Positions 10,160 through 18,136 of a stretch of DNA of 53,080 nt are shown piece by piece. The DNA comes from Desulfuromonadales bacterium (GTDB lineage Bacteria > Desulfobacterota > Desulfuromonadia > Desulfuromonadales > Syntrophotaleaceae): NCBI GenBank assembly GCA_003561875.1, contig PWVL01000210.1:1-53080 (forward strand), in the 5' to 3' direction. A model generated the notes under the pieces. It ran no database searches and was not told where the DNA came from. It saw only the letters and a list, made by a program, of their open reading frames with translations. A program made the translations under genes and the position numbers. Position 1 is the stretch's first letter; the number at the start of each line of letters is the position of its first letter.

Positions 10160-11095
10160 TTACCATCCGCAGCCGAAGGCCGATTCAAAGCGCTGCCGGA
10201 ACTCTTCAGCAGTAAAATGGTAGTTCTGCGTACCGTGGCTGGCGATCTTGATGGCGCCCATCAGAGAAGCAATCTGACCTGTCTTCGGCCAGTCGCAGCC
10301 CTGGGAGATACCGTAGATCAACCCCGCCCGGTAAGCGTCCCCGCAACCAGTGGGATCCTTGACGGCTTCGGCGGCCACGGCGGGAATATGAAATTCGTCG
10401 CCGTTGGTGTAGATAACCGAGCCCTTGCCACCGCGCGTAACAATCAGCGCCTGCAACCGGGAAGCGATCTCTTCCAGAGTCAAGGCGGTGCGTTCACGCA
10501 ACAGCTGCCATTCGTAATCGTTGACCGTCAGCCAGGTTGCCCGGTCGATAAATTGCCGCAGCTCCTCACCACTGAACATGGGCAGGCCCTGGCCCGGGTC
10601 AAAAATAAAGGGAATTCCCGCCGCAGCGAACTGGGCGGCATGCTCTATCATGCCTTCGCGGCCGTCGGGTGAAACAATGCCCAGTCGCACCTCCGCCGCC
10701 GTTGCATCCAGCCTGTTGTGGTGGGCAAAACTCATGGCACCGGGGTGAAAGGCGGTGATCTGATTATCGTCAAGGTCGGTGGTGATGTAGGCCTGGGCGG
10801 TGAGAGATGCCTCGATCTCGGTGACGTAGCGGTCATCGATGCCGCAACGGGCGAGCCACTCCCGGTAGGGGCCGAAATCCCCGCCGACCGTGGCCACGGG
10901 CAGCGGATCGCCGCCGAGCAATTTGAGGCCGTAGGCGATGTTACCGGCGCAGCCGCCAAACTCCCGACGCATTTCGGGAACCAGAAAGCAGACGCTGAGA
11001 ATATGTACCTGGTCGGGGAGAATGTGGTTCTTGAAGCGATCGCCAAAAACCATGATGTTGTCGTAGGCAAATGAGCCGCAGATCAGGGTACGCAT
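10160..11095 (-). CDS. PfkB-family sugar/nucleoside kinase, adenosine-kinase-like
   Basis: A 311-aa ribokinase-fold kinase. The N-terminus (TLICGSFAYDNIMVFGDRF) carries the substrate-site pattern and FGGCAGNIAYGLKLLGG is PfkB signature 1. DPTGCGDAYRAGL near residues 248-260 is signature 2 with the anion hole and catalytic Asp. The Cys in DPTGCGD is frequent in adenosine-kinase-like members. It would phosphorylate a sugar or nucleoside with ATP, and the exact substrate cannot be told from sequence. AAGGA lies about 12 bases before the ATG. It stands 55 bases upstream of the small membrane gene in the same direction. Confidence 0.85.
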   Translation of the reverse strand: MRTLICGSFAYDNIMVFGDRFKNHILPDQVHILSVCFLVPEMRREFGGCAGNIAYGLKLLGGDPLPVATVGGDFGPYREWLARCGIDDRYVTEIEASLTAQAYITTDLDDNQITAFHPGAMSFAHHNRLDATAAEVRLGIVSPDGREGMIEHAAQFAAAGIPFIFDPGQGLPMFSGEELRQFIDRATWLTVNDYEWQLLRERTALTLEEIASRLQALIVTRGGKGSVIYTNGDEFHIPAVAAEAVKDPTGCGDAYRAGLIYGISQGCDWPKTGQIASLMGAIKIASHGTQNYHFTAEEFRQRFESAFGCGW

Positions 11096-11277
11096 GGGCA
11101 GAGGGTTCCTTTCCGCCCGGCCGTGCTAAGGAGCGCGGAGGGCGATGCGGTGGGATCAGGAAACGGAGCCCATTCTGCCCCAATTCGTCAGGGATGTACA
11201 GTCGGAACGGCCGTGCCAAGTCTGGAAGCGGCGACGGGCGACCGATATCCCGGCCGATGTCGTCATTACCCCGCCGA

Positions 11278-11706
11278 CTAATGGATATAGTACCCTGAAA
11301 CACGCCACACGCCGTCGCTTTCCAGCATGGGAGTTACCGTCTCCAGGGCTTCCGGCTGGTTTTCAAAGACCGTAGCAAAACGCACCACCACATAATGGCC
11401 TTCCGGAGCCCCCGGCAGGGATCGAGTGTATTGTGCGCCGAGAAGTTCCCGGCTGAGGGCGCGGCCAAAAGGCGGACGAAACTCCTCCAACTGCCCGATC
11501 CAGCCGGACTTGGGAACCAGGTTTTTGAAGAAATCCGCACTGACTTCCCAGCTTTCCGCATAAAGTCCCGAGTCAACAAGACGCAGATACTCCTTCGCTA
11601 CGACTCCTGCCGCTTTTTCTTTTTCCTGGTCGGCGAGGGAAAAGGACGCGACGGCAAGACAGGTCGCCAGCACCACCATCATTTTCAAAACAGTTACTGG
11701 TTTCAT
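11278..11706 (-). CDS. Exported DUF4019-family protein
   Basis: A 142-aa protein from ATG 11706, with CCGGAGG about 7 bases upstream; the longer open frame to 11748 has no such site. Residues 1-24 form a signal peptide (LKMMVVLATCLAVASFSLA). The rest matches the DUF4019 pattern: aromatic/charged helix (AESWEVSADFF), then RALSRELLGAQ, LPGAPEGHYVVVRFATVF, ETVTPM and a C-terminal GVWRVSGYYIH. The fold is an NTF2-like small beta-sheet protein of unknown role. It follows tpx on the same strand after a weak terminator-like hairpin. Confidence 0.8.
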   Translation of the reverse strand: MKPVTVLKMMVVLATCLAVASFSLADQEKEKAAGVVAKEYLRLVDSGLYAESWEVSADFFKNLVPKSGWIGQLEEFRPPFGRALSRELLGAQYTRSLPGAPEGHYVVVRFATVFENQPEALETVTPMLESDGVWRVSGYYIH

Positions 11707-11747
11707 CGAAAACCTCCGGGACGCAAGAAGAAAGTTGGAACCGAACA

Positions 11748-11772
11748 ACCCCCGCCCGAAAAAGACGGGGGT
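11748..11772 (-). terminator. Hairpin downstream of tpx
   Basis: The 7-bp stem ACCCCCG (11748-11754) with CGGGGGT (11766-11772) has an 11-base loop. On the minus strand it is followed by TGTTCGGTT. It lies 20 bases after the tpx stop and 41 bases before the DUF4019 start, so it may be a leaky terminator allowing readthrough. Confidence 0.5.
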
Positions 11773-11792
11773 CGCTGCGACGACTGCGGGGA

Positions 11793-12311
11793 TTACAATA
11801 GTTTTTTTACCGCTTCCAGAGCAGCGGCATAATCAGGTTCGTCGGTCAGTTCACTGACCCGCTCAAAATAGACGATGTTGCCGGCCCGATTGATCACAAT
11901 CACGGCCCGGGCGAGCAGCTTGATCTCCTTGATCAGCAGTCCGTAAGCCTCGCCGAAGCTGCGCTCCTGATAGTCGGAGAGGGTCTGCACCCGCTCGACG
12001 CCGGCCGCGCCGCACCAGCGTTTCTGGGCAAAGGGCAGATCGGCGCTGATGGTGTAGACCACCAGATCCTCGGACAATCCCACTACCTCTTCGTTGAAAC
12101 GGCGCGCCATGGTGTCACAGACCGAGGTATCCAGGGAAGGAACCACCGTCAGCAATCGCACCCGGCCTTTGGAGTCCTGCAGTCGCACCGGCTTGAGTTC
12201 GTTGTCGAAAAGGGTAAAGTCGGGCGCCGGAGCACCTACGGCCAGTTCCGGTCCGATAAGGGTCAGGGGGGTACCGTGCATGGTGACGGCGTGACTGCGT
12301 TCTTTTGGCAT
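11793..12311 (-). CDS. tpx: Thiol peroxidase (Tpx, atypical 2-Cys peroxiredoxin)
   Basis: A 172-aa peroxiredoxin that reduces H2O2 and organic peroxides using thioredoxin. The peroxidatic Cys65 sits in VVPSLDTSVCDT, and the resolving Cys100 in FAQKRWCGAAG has the spacing typical of Tpx. The start ATG is preceded by AGGAGG with a 6-base spacer. A near-consensus promoter lies about 90 bases upstream (12400-12427), so it is likely the first gene of its own unit. Confidence 0.96.
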   Translation of the reverse strand: MPKERSHAVTMHGTPLTLIGPELAVGAPAPDFTLFDNELKPVRLQDSKGRVRLLTVVPSLDTSVCDTMARRFNEEVVGLSEDLVVYTISADLPFAQKRWCGAAGVERVQTLSDYQERSFGEAYGLLIKEIKLLARAVIVINRAGNIVYFERVSELTDEPDYAAALEAVKKLL

Positions 12312-12399
12312 AAGAGCCTCCTGGATGCTGAAATGCGCGACCCGGTCCCGTCAGACCTTCCGCGCCGGGGTTAATTCAGTCCTGCTGGTCGGATAGGGA

Positions 12400-12427
12400 A
12401 TTCTACCTGCCCCAACGGACCTGTCAA
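12400..12427 (-). promoter_or_regulatory. Sigma70-type promoter for tpx
   Basis: On the minus strand, TTGACA (12427-12422) and TAGAAT (12405-12400) are separated by 16 bases. The predicted start of transcription is near 12393, about 80 bases before the tpx ATG. Confidence 0.75.
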
Positions 12428-12444
12428 GGCCCCTCACACACGCC

Positions 12445-14154
12445 TCAGCGACGACAGGCCGGGGCACAGGGTGAGGTGGGCCGTTCGGCCAGCGCGCTGC
12501 GGTACTCCTGCCAGAGATGGGATCGTCTTACCCCGCTGTCGATAATCTCCCAGGGAAAGACTTCGTCTCTCTGCCGCTCGCGATAGAGATAAAATGCGGC
12601 ATCCACCTCCGCTCTGGCGCAAGCGGTCCGCAGGTTGTCTCCCGCGGCCAGCCAGGGCAGGATCCGCCCGCAGCGACGATCGCCCCGGGCCAGCAAAGCC
12701 TGCAGTTCCGCGGCGCGCAAGGATTCGGCAATCACTTCCGTATTGGGCAGGCGACCCACCGCCGCACGCAGACTGCGCAGCCGTTTTTTCAGTTCAGCCT
12801 GGGGTGTCATGGCTGCCCATTGCAGCGGCGTAAAGGGCTTGGGAACAAAGGGATTGACGGACAGGGTCAGGTGGCCGATACGGCCCCGCCGCCTACCCGC
12901 GTCCAGCCAGATCTGACGAATTTTTTTAGTCAACTGCAGCAGTTCCTCCAGATCCCGGCCGGTTTCGGTAGGCAGTCCGAGTAGAAAATACAATTTGAGG
13001 TTGGGAATGCCGCCTTCGGCCACCAGACGCACCGCCCGGAGGATTTCCTGTTCCTCAAACCCCTTGTTGATGACATCGCGCAACCGCTGACTGCCCGCTT
13101 CAGGGGCCAAAGCCACGGTACGGTGACCCGACTCCTTCAGGACGGCAATTTCGTTTGCGGTGAGAGAGTCGATGCGCAGACTGGCCACCGAGACCTGCCC
13201 CCCGGCCTGATGAATGGCATGCTGTAATTGGTCTATCTCACTGTGATCGGATACCGCGGCACTGACCAGACCGAGCCGCTGCCGGCAGCGGAGGCCGGCG
13301 GTAAACTGGGGAATCAGTGCGGCGGCGCTGCGTTCCCGCGGCGGCAGATAGATGAAGCCGGCGGCACAGAACCGGCAACCCCGACCACAGCCTCGGGAGA
13401 TTTCCACCAGCGACAAGTCGCCGAATTCCGTCTCTTCGGTATGAATAAAACTTCGGCATTCAAAGTCGTCAAGACGCTCCAGCCATTGGCGACGCACCCG
13501 CCGGGGCGCTCCCTTTTGCGGCGTGACCGTCGCCAGACTTCCGTCCCCGGCATACTCGACCTGATAACGGGAAGGCACATAAATGCCGGGTAGACGGCAC
13601 AGCTTGTCGTAGAGTTGCTGCCGGGGCAGAACGGGAGGCTGCAGGCAGTCGAGCAGGGCGGGGAGAATCACTTCGCCTTCACCCACAGCGAACAGGTCCA
13701 TGATGTCGGCCAGAGGCTCGGGATTCAGAAAGGCACAGACCCCACCGCACAGCACCGGCGGATAGTCGTCACCACGCTGCGCCGCCCAGAAAGGAATGCG
13801 TCCCAACTCGAAGAGAGTGGGCAGATGCAGACAGTCGTTTTCAAAGGAGAGAGAAAAGGCGACCAGATCGAAATCGGTGAGAGGCCGGGCCGATTCCAGG
13901 GAAAAAAGCCCGAATCCGGATTTGCGATGTTCCTGCAGGTCGGCTTCATCGGGAAGAAAAAACCGCTCACAGAGGGCGTCAGGACGGCTGTTGATGGCCT
14001 GGTGAACCCATTGAAAACCCAGATTGCTCATGGCCTGGTGATATCTGTTGGGATAGATCAGTGCCACCCGCAACCGGCCGCCCCAGGGATGCGGGGGACT
14101 ACCCTGCTCGGCCTCAAGGCGGCGGCGGGCATTTTCCAGCAATCGGCGTGACAT
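12445..14154 (-). CDS. Radical SAM protein with B12-binding-type N-terminal domain
   Basis: 569 aa from ATG 14154, preceded by GGAGG 5 bases upstream. An N-terminal Rossmann-like region (RVALIYPNRYHQAMSNLGFQ, ADIMDLFAVGEGE) resembles the B12-binding domain of this radical SAM group. No DxHxxG cobalamin-ligand motif is seen. The [4Fe-4S] cluster motif is SRGCGRGCRFCAAGFIY, a CxxxCxxC arrangement near residue 250. LRIDSLTANEI, LAPEAGSQRLRDVINKG and LYFLLGLPTETGRDLEEL follow, as in the TIGR03960-like family. Many relatives carry an extra C-terminal DUF2344 domain, which I do not see here. The substrate is unknown. The gene is isolated from ftsZ by a terminator at 14232-14264. Confidence 0.85.
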   Translation of the reverse strand: MSRRLLENARRRLEAEQGSPPHPWGGRLRVALIYPNRYHQAMSNLGFQWVHQAINSRPDALCERFFLPDEADLQEHRKSGFGLFSLESARPLTDFDLVAFSLSFENDCLHLPTLFELGRIPFWAAQRGDDYPPVLCGGVCAFLNPEPLADIMDLFAVGEGEVILPALLDCLQPPVLPRQQLYDKLCRLPGIYVPSRYQVEYAGDGSLATVTPQKGAPRRVRRQWLERLDDFECRSFIHTEETEFGDLSLVEISRGCGRGCRFCAAGFIYLPPRERSAAALIPQFTAGLRCRQRLGLVSAAVSDHSEIDQLQHAIHQAGGQVSVASLRIDSLTANEIAVLKESGHRTVALAPEAGSQRLRDVINKGFEEQEILRAVRLVAEGGIPNLKLYFLLGLPTETGRDLEELLQLTKKIRQIWLDAGRRRGRIGHLTLSVNPFVPKPFTPLQWAAMTPQAELKKRLRSLRAAVGRLPNTEVIAESLRAAELQALLARGDRRCGRILPWLAAGDNLRTACARAEVDAAFYLYRERQRDEVFPWEIIDSGVRRSHLWQEYRSALAERPTSPCAPACRR

Positions 14155-14231
14155 AGAGCCTCCAGTATGGATCCGTCCAAGCCTCGGGGTGCTGCGGTCA
14201 CAATCGGTTCCGGCAGGCAAGCCGGACAGGG

Positions 14232-14264
14232 GAAAAGAAAAGGGGACCGCGCAAAGCGATCCCC
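14232..14264 (-). terminator. Rho-independent terminator after the dcw operon
   Basis: On the minus strand, a 9-bp stem (GGGGATCGC with GCGCGGTCCCC, one G-T pair) has a 5-base loop at 14264-14242. It is followed directly by TTTTCTTTT (14241-14233). This is the clearest terminator downstream of ftsZ, and it separates the dcw transcript from the radical SAM gene that starts at 14154. Confidence 0.85.
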
Positions 14265-14538
14265 GGGGACGAGGGGGGGTCGTCACATCATCACAGCACC
14301 GGCCATCGGGCCGGCTGAAAAAGACACATCAACCTACGCCCGCCACCACGGGTCCTTGCCGGCGATCAAGCGGAGTCTTGTCGCCGCAGGTCGCGAACAT
14401 CGGTCGATAACAGAGCAAAACACCGTCGCAGGAAGAGGCCTCTTGCGAAGCCCGGCCCTTTCGCAGGCCGCAGGAAGGTGTTCTCAGAGGCTCGTGGCGC
14501 CAATCAGCAGCCGCCTGGCGTTGATTCGTCACAATCCA
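14265..14538 (-). other. Non-coding stretch after ftsZ with nested hairpin (14419-14482)
   Basis: This 274-bp stretch between the ftsZ stop and the terminator has no convincing gene. On the minus strand AACACC (14482-14477) pairs with GGTGTT (14424-14419), enclosing TGCGAA/TTCGCA (14465-14460 with 14449-14444). An outer GGCC/GGCC pair flanks that inner stem. A second hairpin, GCCGGCC...GGCCGG, lies near 14303-14318. The nested pairing suggests a structured 3' UTR or a small RNA ending at the 14232 terminator. I do not recognise an Rfam family. Confidence 0.45.
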
Positions 14539-15684
14539 TCAATCGACCCGCTTGCGCAGGAAAGTGGGAATGTCGAACTCGCTCTCTTCACCGGCGGCAG
14601 AACGCGGCATTCTGGGAAGATCCTTCTGGCGCTCACGAATGAAGGTCGGCAGATCCCGATCGACCTTTTCCGGCGTCAGATTGATGCGGCTCTGAAACTC
14701 TTCAACGTTGCGGCGGCCCTTTTCGAAGGAGGCACCGAAACCGGTGGCAATAGCGGTGATCTTGATTTTGTCGCCCAGGTCCTCGTTGATGACCAGGCCG
14801 ATGATGATGTTGGCGTCTTCGTGAACTTTTTCGTGAATGATGCTGCTGGCCTCGTCGAATTCCACCATGGTCATGCTGGAGGAACCGGAGATGTTGACCA
14901 GCAACCCCTTGGCGCCGGAGATGTCGATATCTTCCAACAGCGGGCTGCTGATCGCCTGCTGAGCCGCCTCACTGGCGCGGCGTTCTCCCTCGGCAACTCC
15001 AATACCCATCATGGCCATGCCCCTCTCACTCATGATGGACTTGACGTCGGCGAAGTCCACATTGATCAGGCCACTGGTGGTGATCAGGTCGGAAATGCCC
15101 TGTACCGCCTGCCGCAACACATCGTCCGAAGGGCGGAAAGCGTCAAGGATGCTGGTATTCTTGCCGGACAGGCCGAGAAGCCGGTCGTTGGGAATGACGA
15201 TCAGGGAATCGACCACTTCCTTGAGACGGTCAATGCCGTATTGGGCCTTTTTGTGCCGCTGCTTGCCCTCCCGGGTGAAAGGTTTGGTCACCACTCCGAC
15301 GGTCAGGGCACCCAATTCCTTGGCCACTTCGGCGATTACCGGTGCGGCACCGGTACCGGTGCCGCCGCCCAAACCGGCGGCGATGAAAACCATATCGGCC
15401 CCCTCCAGAATTTCCGCGAGGCGGGTCCGATCCTCCAGAGCCGCATCCCGACCGATCTCCGGGTTGGCGCCGGCCCCCAGGCCCTTGGTCAGTTTGGAAC
15501 CGAGTTGCAGCTTCAAGGGCGCTTCACTGTTGCGGAGCGCCTGGGCGTCTGTATTGGCACAGACAAAATCCACTCCTTCGAGCTTGGAACGGATCATGGT
15601 GTTGACCGCGTTGCCACCGCCGCCACCAACGCCGATAACCTTGATCCGGGCCGACTGATCGATACTGTCGTCAAATTCAAACAT
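14539..15684 (-). CDS. ftsZ: Cell-division tubulin homologue FtsZ
   Basis: A 381-aa GTPase that polymerises into the Z ring. The start has GGGAGG about 6 bases upstream. The N-terminal nucleotide site reads VIGVGGGGGNAVNTMI, the tubulin signature is AAGLGGGTGTGAAPVI, and the T7 catalytic loop has NVDFADVKSIMS. A charged linker (about residues 325-365) leads to the conserved C-terminal peptide FDIPTFLRKRVD, which binds FtsA and other membrane anchors. It is the last gene of the dcw cluster, 103 bases after ftsA. Confidence 0.99.
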   Translation of the reverse strand: MFEFDDSIDQSARIKVIGVGGGGGNAVNTMIRSKLEGVDFVCANTDAQALRNSEAPLKLQLGSKLTKGLGAGANPEIGRDAALEDRTRLAEILEGADMVFIAAGLGGGTGTGAAPVIAEVAKELGALTVGVVTKPFTREGKQRHKKAQYGIDRLKEVVDSLIVIPNDRLLGLSGKNTSILDAFRPSDDVLRQAVQGISDLITTSGLINVDFADVKSIMSERGMAMMGIGVAEGERRASEAAQQAISSPLLEDIDISGAKGLLVNISGSSSMTMVEFDEASSIIHEKVHEDANIIIGLVINEDLGDKIKITAIATGFGASFEKGRRNVEEFQSRINLTPEKVDRDLPTFIRERQKDLPRMPRSAAGEESEFDIPTFLRKRVD

Positions 15685-15787
15685 AACTGCCTCCCCCTGT
15701 GCGCCGCCTCAGGTTTCTCCGTAACCTGGAACGACTGATGTGTTCTCCGTCTGCGACCGGTCCCGGCAGGAACCCGGCCCGCACCCC

Positions 15788-17017
15788 TTAAAAAAATTCG
15801 CCCAACCACTCGCGCATGCGTCGCACCACCTTCTCGAAAACATTTTCCTGCCCGACCATAAACCTGCGGGCCTTGATGTTGCGGGTGCCGTATTTAACCA
15901 GACCGACTCCGGTGGCGTAGACAGGCGAGTTGACCACATCCACCAGGCCGCCGATATCCTGGGGAACGCCCCGCCGAACAGGCAGGCCGAAAACCTGCTC
16001 GGCCATTTCTGGCATGCCCGCAAGAATCGCCGAGCCGCCGGTGATCACCACCCCGGAGGCCAGAAAATCGGCATAACCGCTGCGGACGATTTCCCGGTTG
16101 ACCAGGGTAAAAATTTCTTCCACCCGGGGTTCGAGAATCTCGGCCAGCAACTGCCGCGACAGAACGCGCGGCTCACGTCCCCCCACGGAGGGCACTTCGA
16201 TGCTCTGATCCTTGCCGACCATGGATGTCAGGCAGCAGCCGTGCTGGATCTTGATTTTTTCCGCTTCCGCCATGGGGGTCCGCAGACCGACGGCGATATC
16301 GTTGGTCAGATGGTTGCCGCCCAGGGACAGTACCGCCGTGTGCTTGATGGCGCCGTCCAGATAGACGGCAATGTCCGTGGTACCGCCACCGATGTCGATC
16401 ATTGCCACCCCGAGTTCCTTTTCGTCGGCTGACAGCACGGCATCCGATGACGCCAGCTGTTCCAGAACGATATCGGCGACATTGACTCCGGCCCGGTTGC
16501 AGCTCTTGATGATATTCTGGGCGCTGGCCACGGCGCCGGTAACAATGTGGACCTTGGCCTCCAGGCGCACGCCGCTCATGCCGAGGGGTTCCTTGATGCC
16601 GTCCTGATCGTCGATGATGAATTCCTGGGGCAGGACATGAATCACTTCCCGATCCATGGGAATCGCCAGCGCCTTGGCCGCATCGATGACCCGGTTGATG
16701 TCTTCACGGGTTACTTCGCGATGCTTCACCGCAATCACACCCTGGGAGTTGAACCCCCGAATATGACCTCCGGCGATACCGGCAAAAACCGACTTGATCT
16801 CGCACCCGGCCATGAGTTCCGCTTCCTGCAGGGCCTTCTGAATCGATTCGACGGTACTCTCGATGTTGATCACCACGCCCTTGCGCAACCCCTTTGAAGG
16901 ACTGGTGCCAATTCCGACAATATCGAGTCCCTCGTGGGTCAGGTTGCCGACAATGGCGCAGATTTTGGTGGTGCCGATATCGAGCCCGACAATCAGATTC
17001 TCCTTGTGATTGCTCAT
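15788..17017 (-). CDS. ftsA: Cell-division actin homologue FtsA
   Basis: 409 aa from ATG 17017 (MSNHKENLIVGLDIGTTKIC), with AAAGGGGA about 9 bases upstream. FtsA tethers FtsZ to the inner membrane. Actin-fold ATP motifs are GLDIGTTKICAIVG (phosphate 1), MIDIGGGTTDIAVY (phosphate 2) and VVITGGSAIL (adenosine). The C-terminus (VFEKVVRRMREWLGEFF) is an amphipathic membrane-targeting helix. The frame stays open upstream to 17359, but that extension is the inverted-repeat element and has no family similarity. The start just inside the element border places the FtsA ribosome-binding site next to the repeat. Confidence 0.98.
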   Translation of the reverse strand: MSNHKENLIVGLDIGTTKICAIVGNLTHEGLDIVGIGTSPSKGLRKGVVINIESTVESIQKALQEAELMAGCEIKSVFAGIAGGHIRGFNSQGVIAVKHREVTREDINRVIDAAKALAIPMDREVIHVLPQEFIIDDQDGIKEPLGMSGVRLEAKVHIVTGAVASAQNIIKSCNRAGVNVADIVLEQLASSDAVLSADEKELGVAMIDIGGGTTDIAVYLDGAIKHTAVLSLGGNHLTNDIAVGLRTPMAEAEKIKIQHGCCLTSMVGKDQSIEVPSVGGREPRVLSRQLLAEILEPRVEEIFTLVNREIVRSGYADFLASGVVITGGSAILAGMPEMAEQVFGLPVRRGVPQDIGGLVDVVNSPVYATGVGLVKYGTRNIKARRFMVGQENVFEKVVRRMREWLGEFF

Positions 17018-17038
17018 TGGTCTGTTCCCCTTTGGTAA

Positions 17039-17296
17039 ACTAGTTTTCATCCGGAAACGGCTCTTTTCCATCGTGGCAGCGCCAATCCGCAACCTTGTTT
17101 GTGACTCGGACCATCCCTGGCCCTCGCCCCCGGGCAGCCAGGGTCTGTCCATTTCCTCTATTCTGTGGACTTGTGTAGCGTACTGTTGTACGCCTCCGCA
17201 CACGTCCTTGATTTTCTCGCTACAGCAAAACTGCTCGTTCCCAACAGGAAAACCGCGCTGTATCCATCCGGAGTTTCCGGATGGATACAAACTAGC
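17039..17296. mobile_element. MITE-like 258-bp inverted-repeat element between ftsQ and ftsA
   Basis: The left end reads CTAGTTTTCATCCGGAAAC (17039-17057). The right end, reverse-complemented, reads CTAGTTTGTATCCATCCGGA followed by AAC, an imperfect terminal inverted repeat bounded by CTAG on both sides. The right end also contains a near-perfect palindrome GTATCCATCCGGA/TCCGGATGGATAC (about 17260-17287). The interior has another hairpin, GCGTAC/GTACGC, near 17186-17202. There is no transposase frame. The ftsQ stop codon TAG (17294-17292) lies inside the terminal CTAG. The element accounts for nearly all of the 274-bp ftsQ-ftsA gap, the widest gap in an otherwise compact operon. Confidence 0.6.
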
Positions 17297-18128
17297 TCCG
17301 TCCCCGCACGGGGCGGCTGCCAAACTTGACGATAACCCGTTCGACGACGTTGAGATCAACGTAATCTATGGCCGCCAGTCGCGGCTGCAACTCCTGATAA
17401 ACCCGCTCCAGGCGGTCGAGTTTGGTGCGGTAGCCGTTCTGGCCGAAACGGATGGGGACGCCGCCGCGATAGGTATAGAGGGTGATCCCCTGGTGAGCAT
17501 CGACGCCCAGCTCCGAAACCTGATCCAGCCCGAAAATTCGCCGTTCCGCCAATTTCTGCAACAGTCCCAGGGCGCCCAGAAGCAACTCCCGGCCCTGTTC
17601 GGGGTGATCCAGCATCAACTGCCGGTCAATCCCGGAGATGAGAGGGTAATCGAGCCGGTCCCGGGCATCAAGCATTTTAAAGATTTCACCGTTATTATCA
17701 ACGTAATACAGATAGCCCAGACGAACGATCGCCTGCGGCGTGCGCTCTTCGATACGAATTCTGACTTCATTGGGGAAAACCCGCTGCACCCGCGCGGCGG
17801 CCACCCAGGGGTTTTCACTGATCTTGCTGCCGATGAGATTCAGATCCAGGTCGAAGATCCGGGTTCCCGGCGCGATGTCCGACAGGGCTACGACTTCCTC
17901 CCGGCTGAGGCGCTGGTGATTCTCCACCTGCACCGCCGCCACCATGAAAAGCTCGGAGTCGCGCAACATTCGCGCCGCCTGTCCCGCCCCCAACAGCAGC
18001 GCCGCACTGCCGGCGACAACAGCAAGAGCCTGCAGAACGCGCCGGCCGAGGTATCGCCACGGCACCGGTCGCTTCTGCTTTCTGGGGCGGTTTCTCCGCA
18101 CCGGGGTCGATTGTCTGTAACGACGCAT
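17292..18128 (-). CDS. ftsQ: Cell-division protein FtsQ
   Basis: 278 aa from ATG 18128, chosen because AGAGGT lies 6 bases upstream and this start follows the ddl stop by 8 bases. A basic cytoplasmic N-terminus (RRNRPRKQKRPVPWRYLGRR) is followed by one membrane helix (VLQALAVVAGSAALLLGAG). A POTRA domain comes next (FMVAAVQVENHQRLSREEVV, NPWVAAARVQRVFPNEVRI), then the FtsQ beta domain. FtsQ recruits FtsL and FtsB to the septum. The stop codon overlaps the CTAG end of the downstream repeat element, so the native 3' end may have been replaced or trimmed by insertion. Confidence 0.95.
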   Translation of the reverse strand: MRRYRQSTPVRRNRPRKQKRPVPWRYLGRRVLQALAVVAGSAALLLGAGQAARMLRDSELFMVAAVQVENHQRLSREEVVALSDIAPGTRIFDLDLNLIGSKISENPWVAAARVQRVFPNEVRIRIEERTPQAIVRLGYLYYVDNNGEIFKMLDARDRLDYPLISGIDRQLMLDHPEQGRELLLGALGLLQKLAERRIFGLDQVSELGVDAHQGITLYTYRGGVPIRFGQNGYRTKLDRLERVYQELQPRLAAIDYVDLNVVERVIVKFGSRPVRGRS

Positions 18129-18136
18129 GCCGACCT

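Noticed and set aside
12595-13230. Possible cobalamin or cyclic-di-GMP riboswitch near B12-type radical SAM and GGDEF genes
   Set aside because: No B12-box (GCCACTG) or GEMM core was found in the leaders upstream of 14154 or 43144.
14329-14532. 67-codon GTG-started frame after ftsZ
   Set aside because: No ribosome-binding site, no family resemblance, and it coincides with the nested stem structure; more likely non-coding.
17018-17359. N-terminal extension of FtsA by 114 codons through the repeat element
   Set aside because: The extension has no FtsA similarity, runs through palindromic repeat DNA and into ftsQ, and a good start with a ribosome-binding site exists at 17017.
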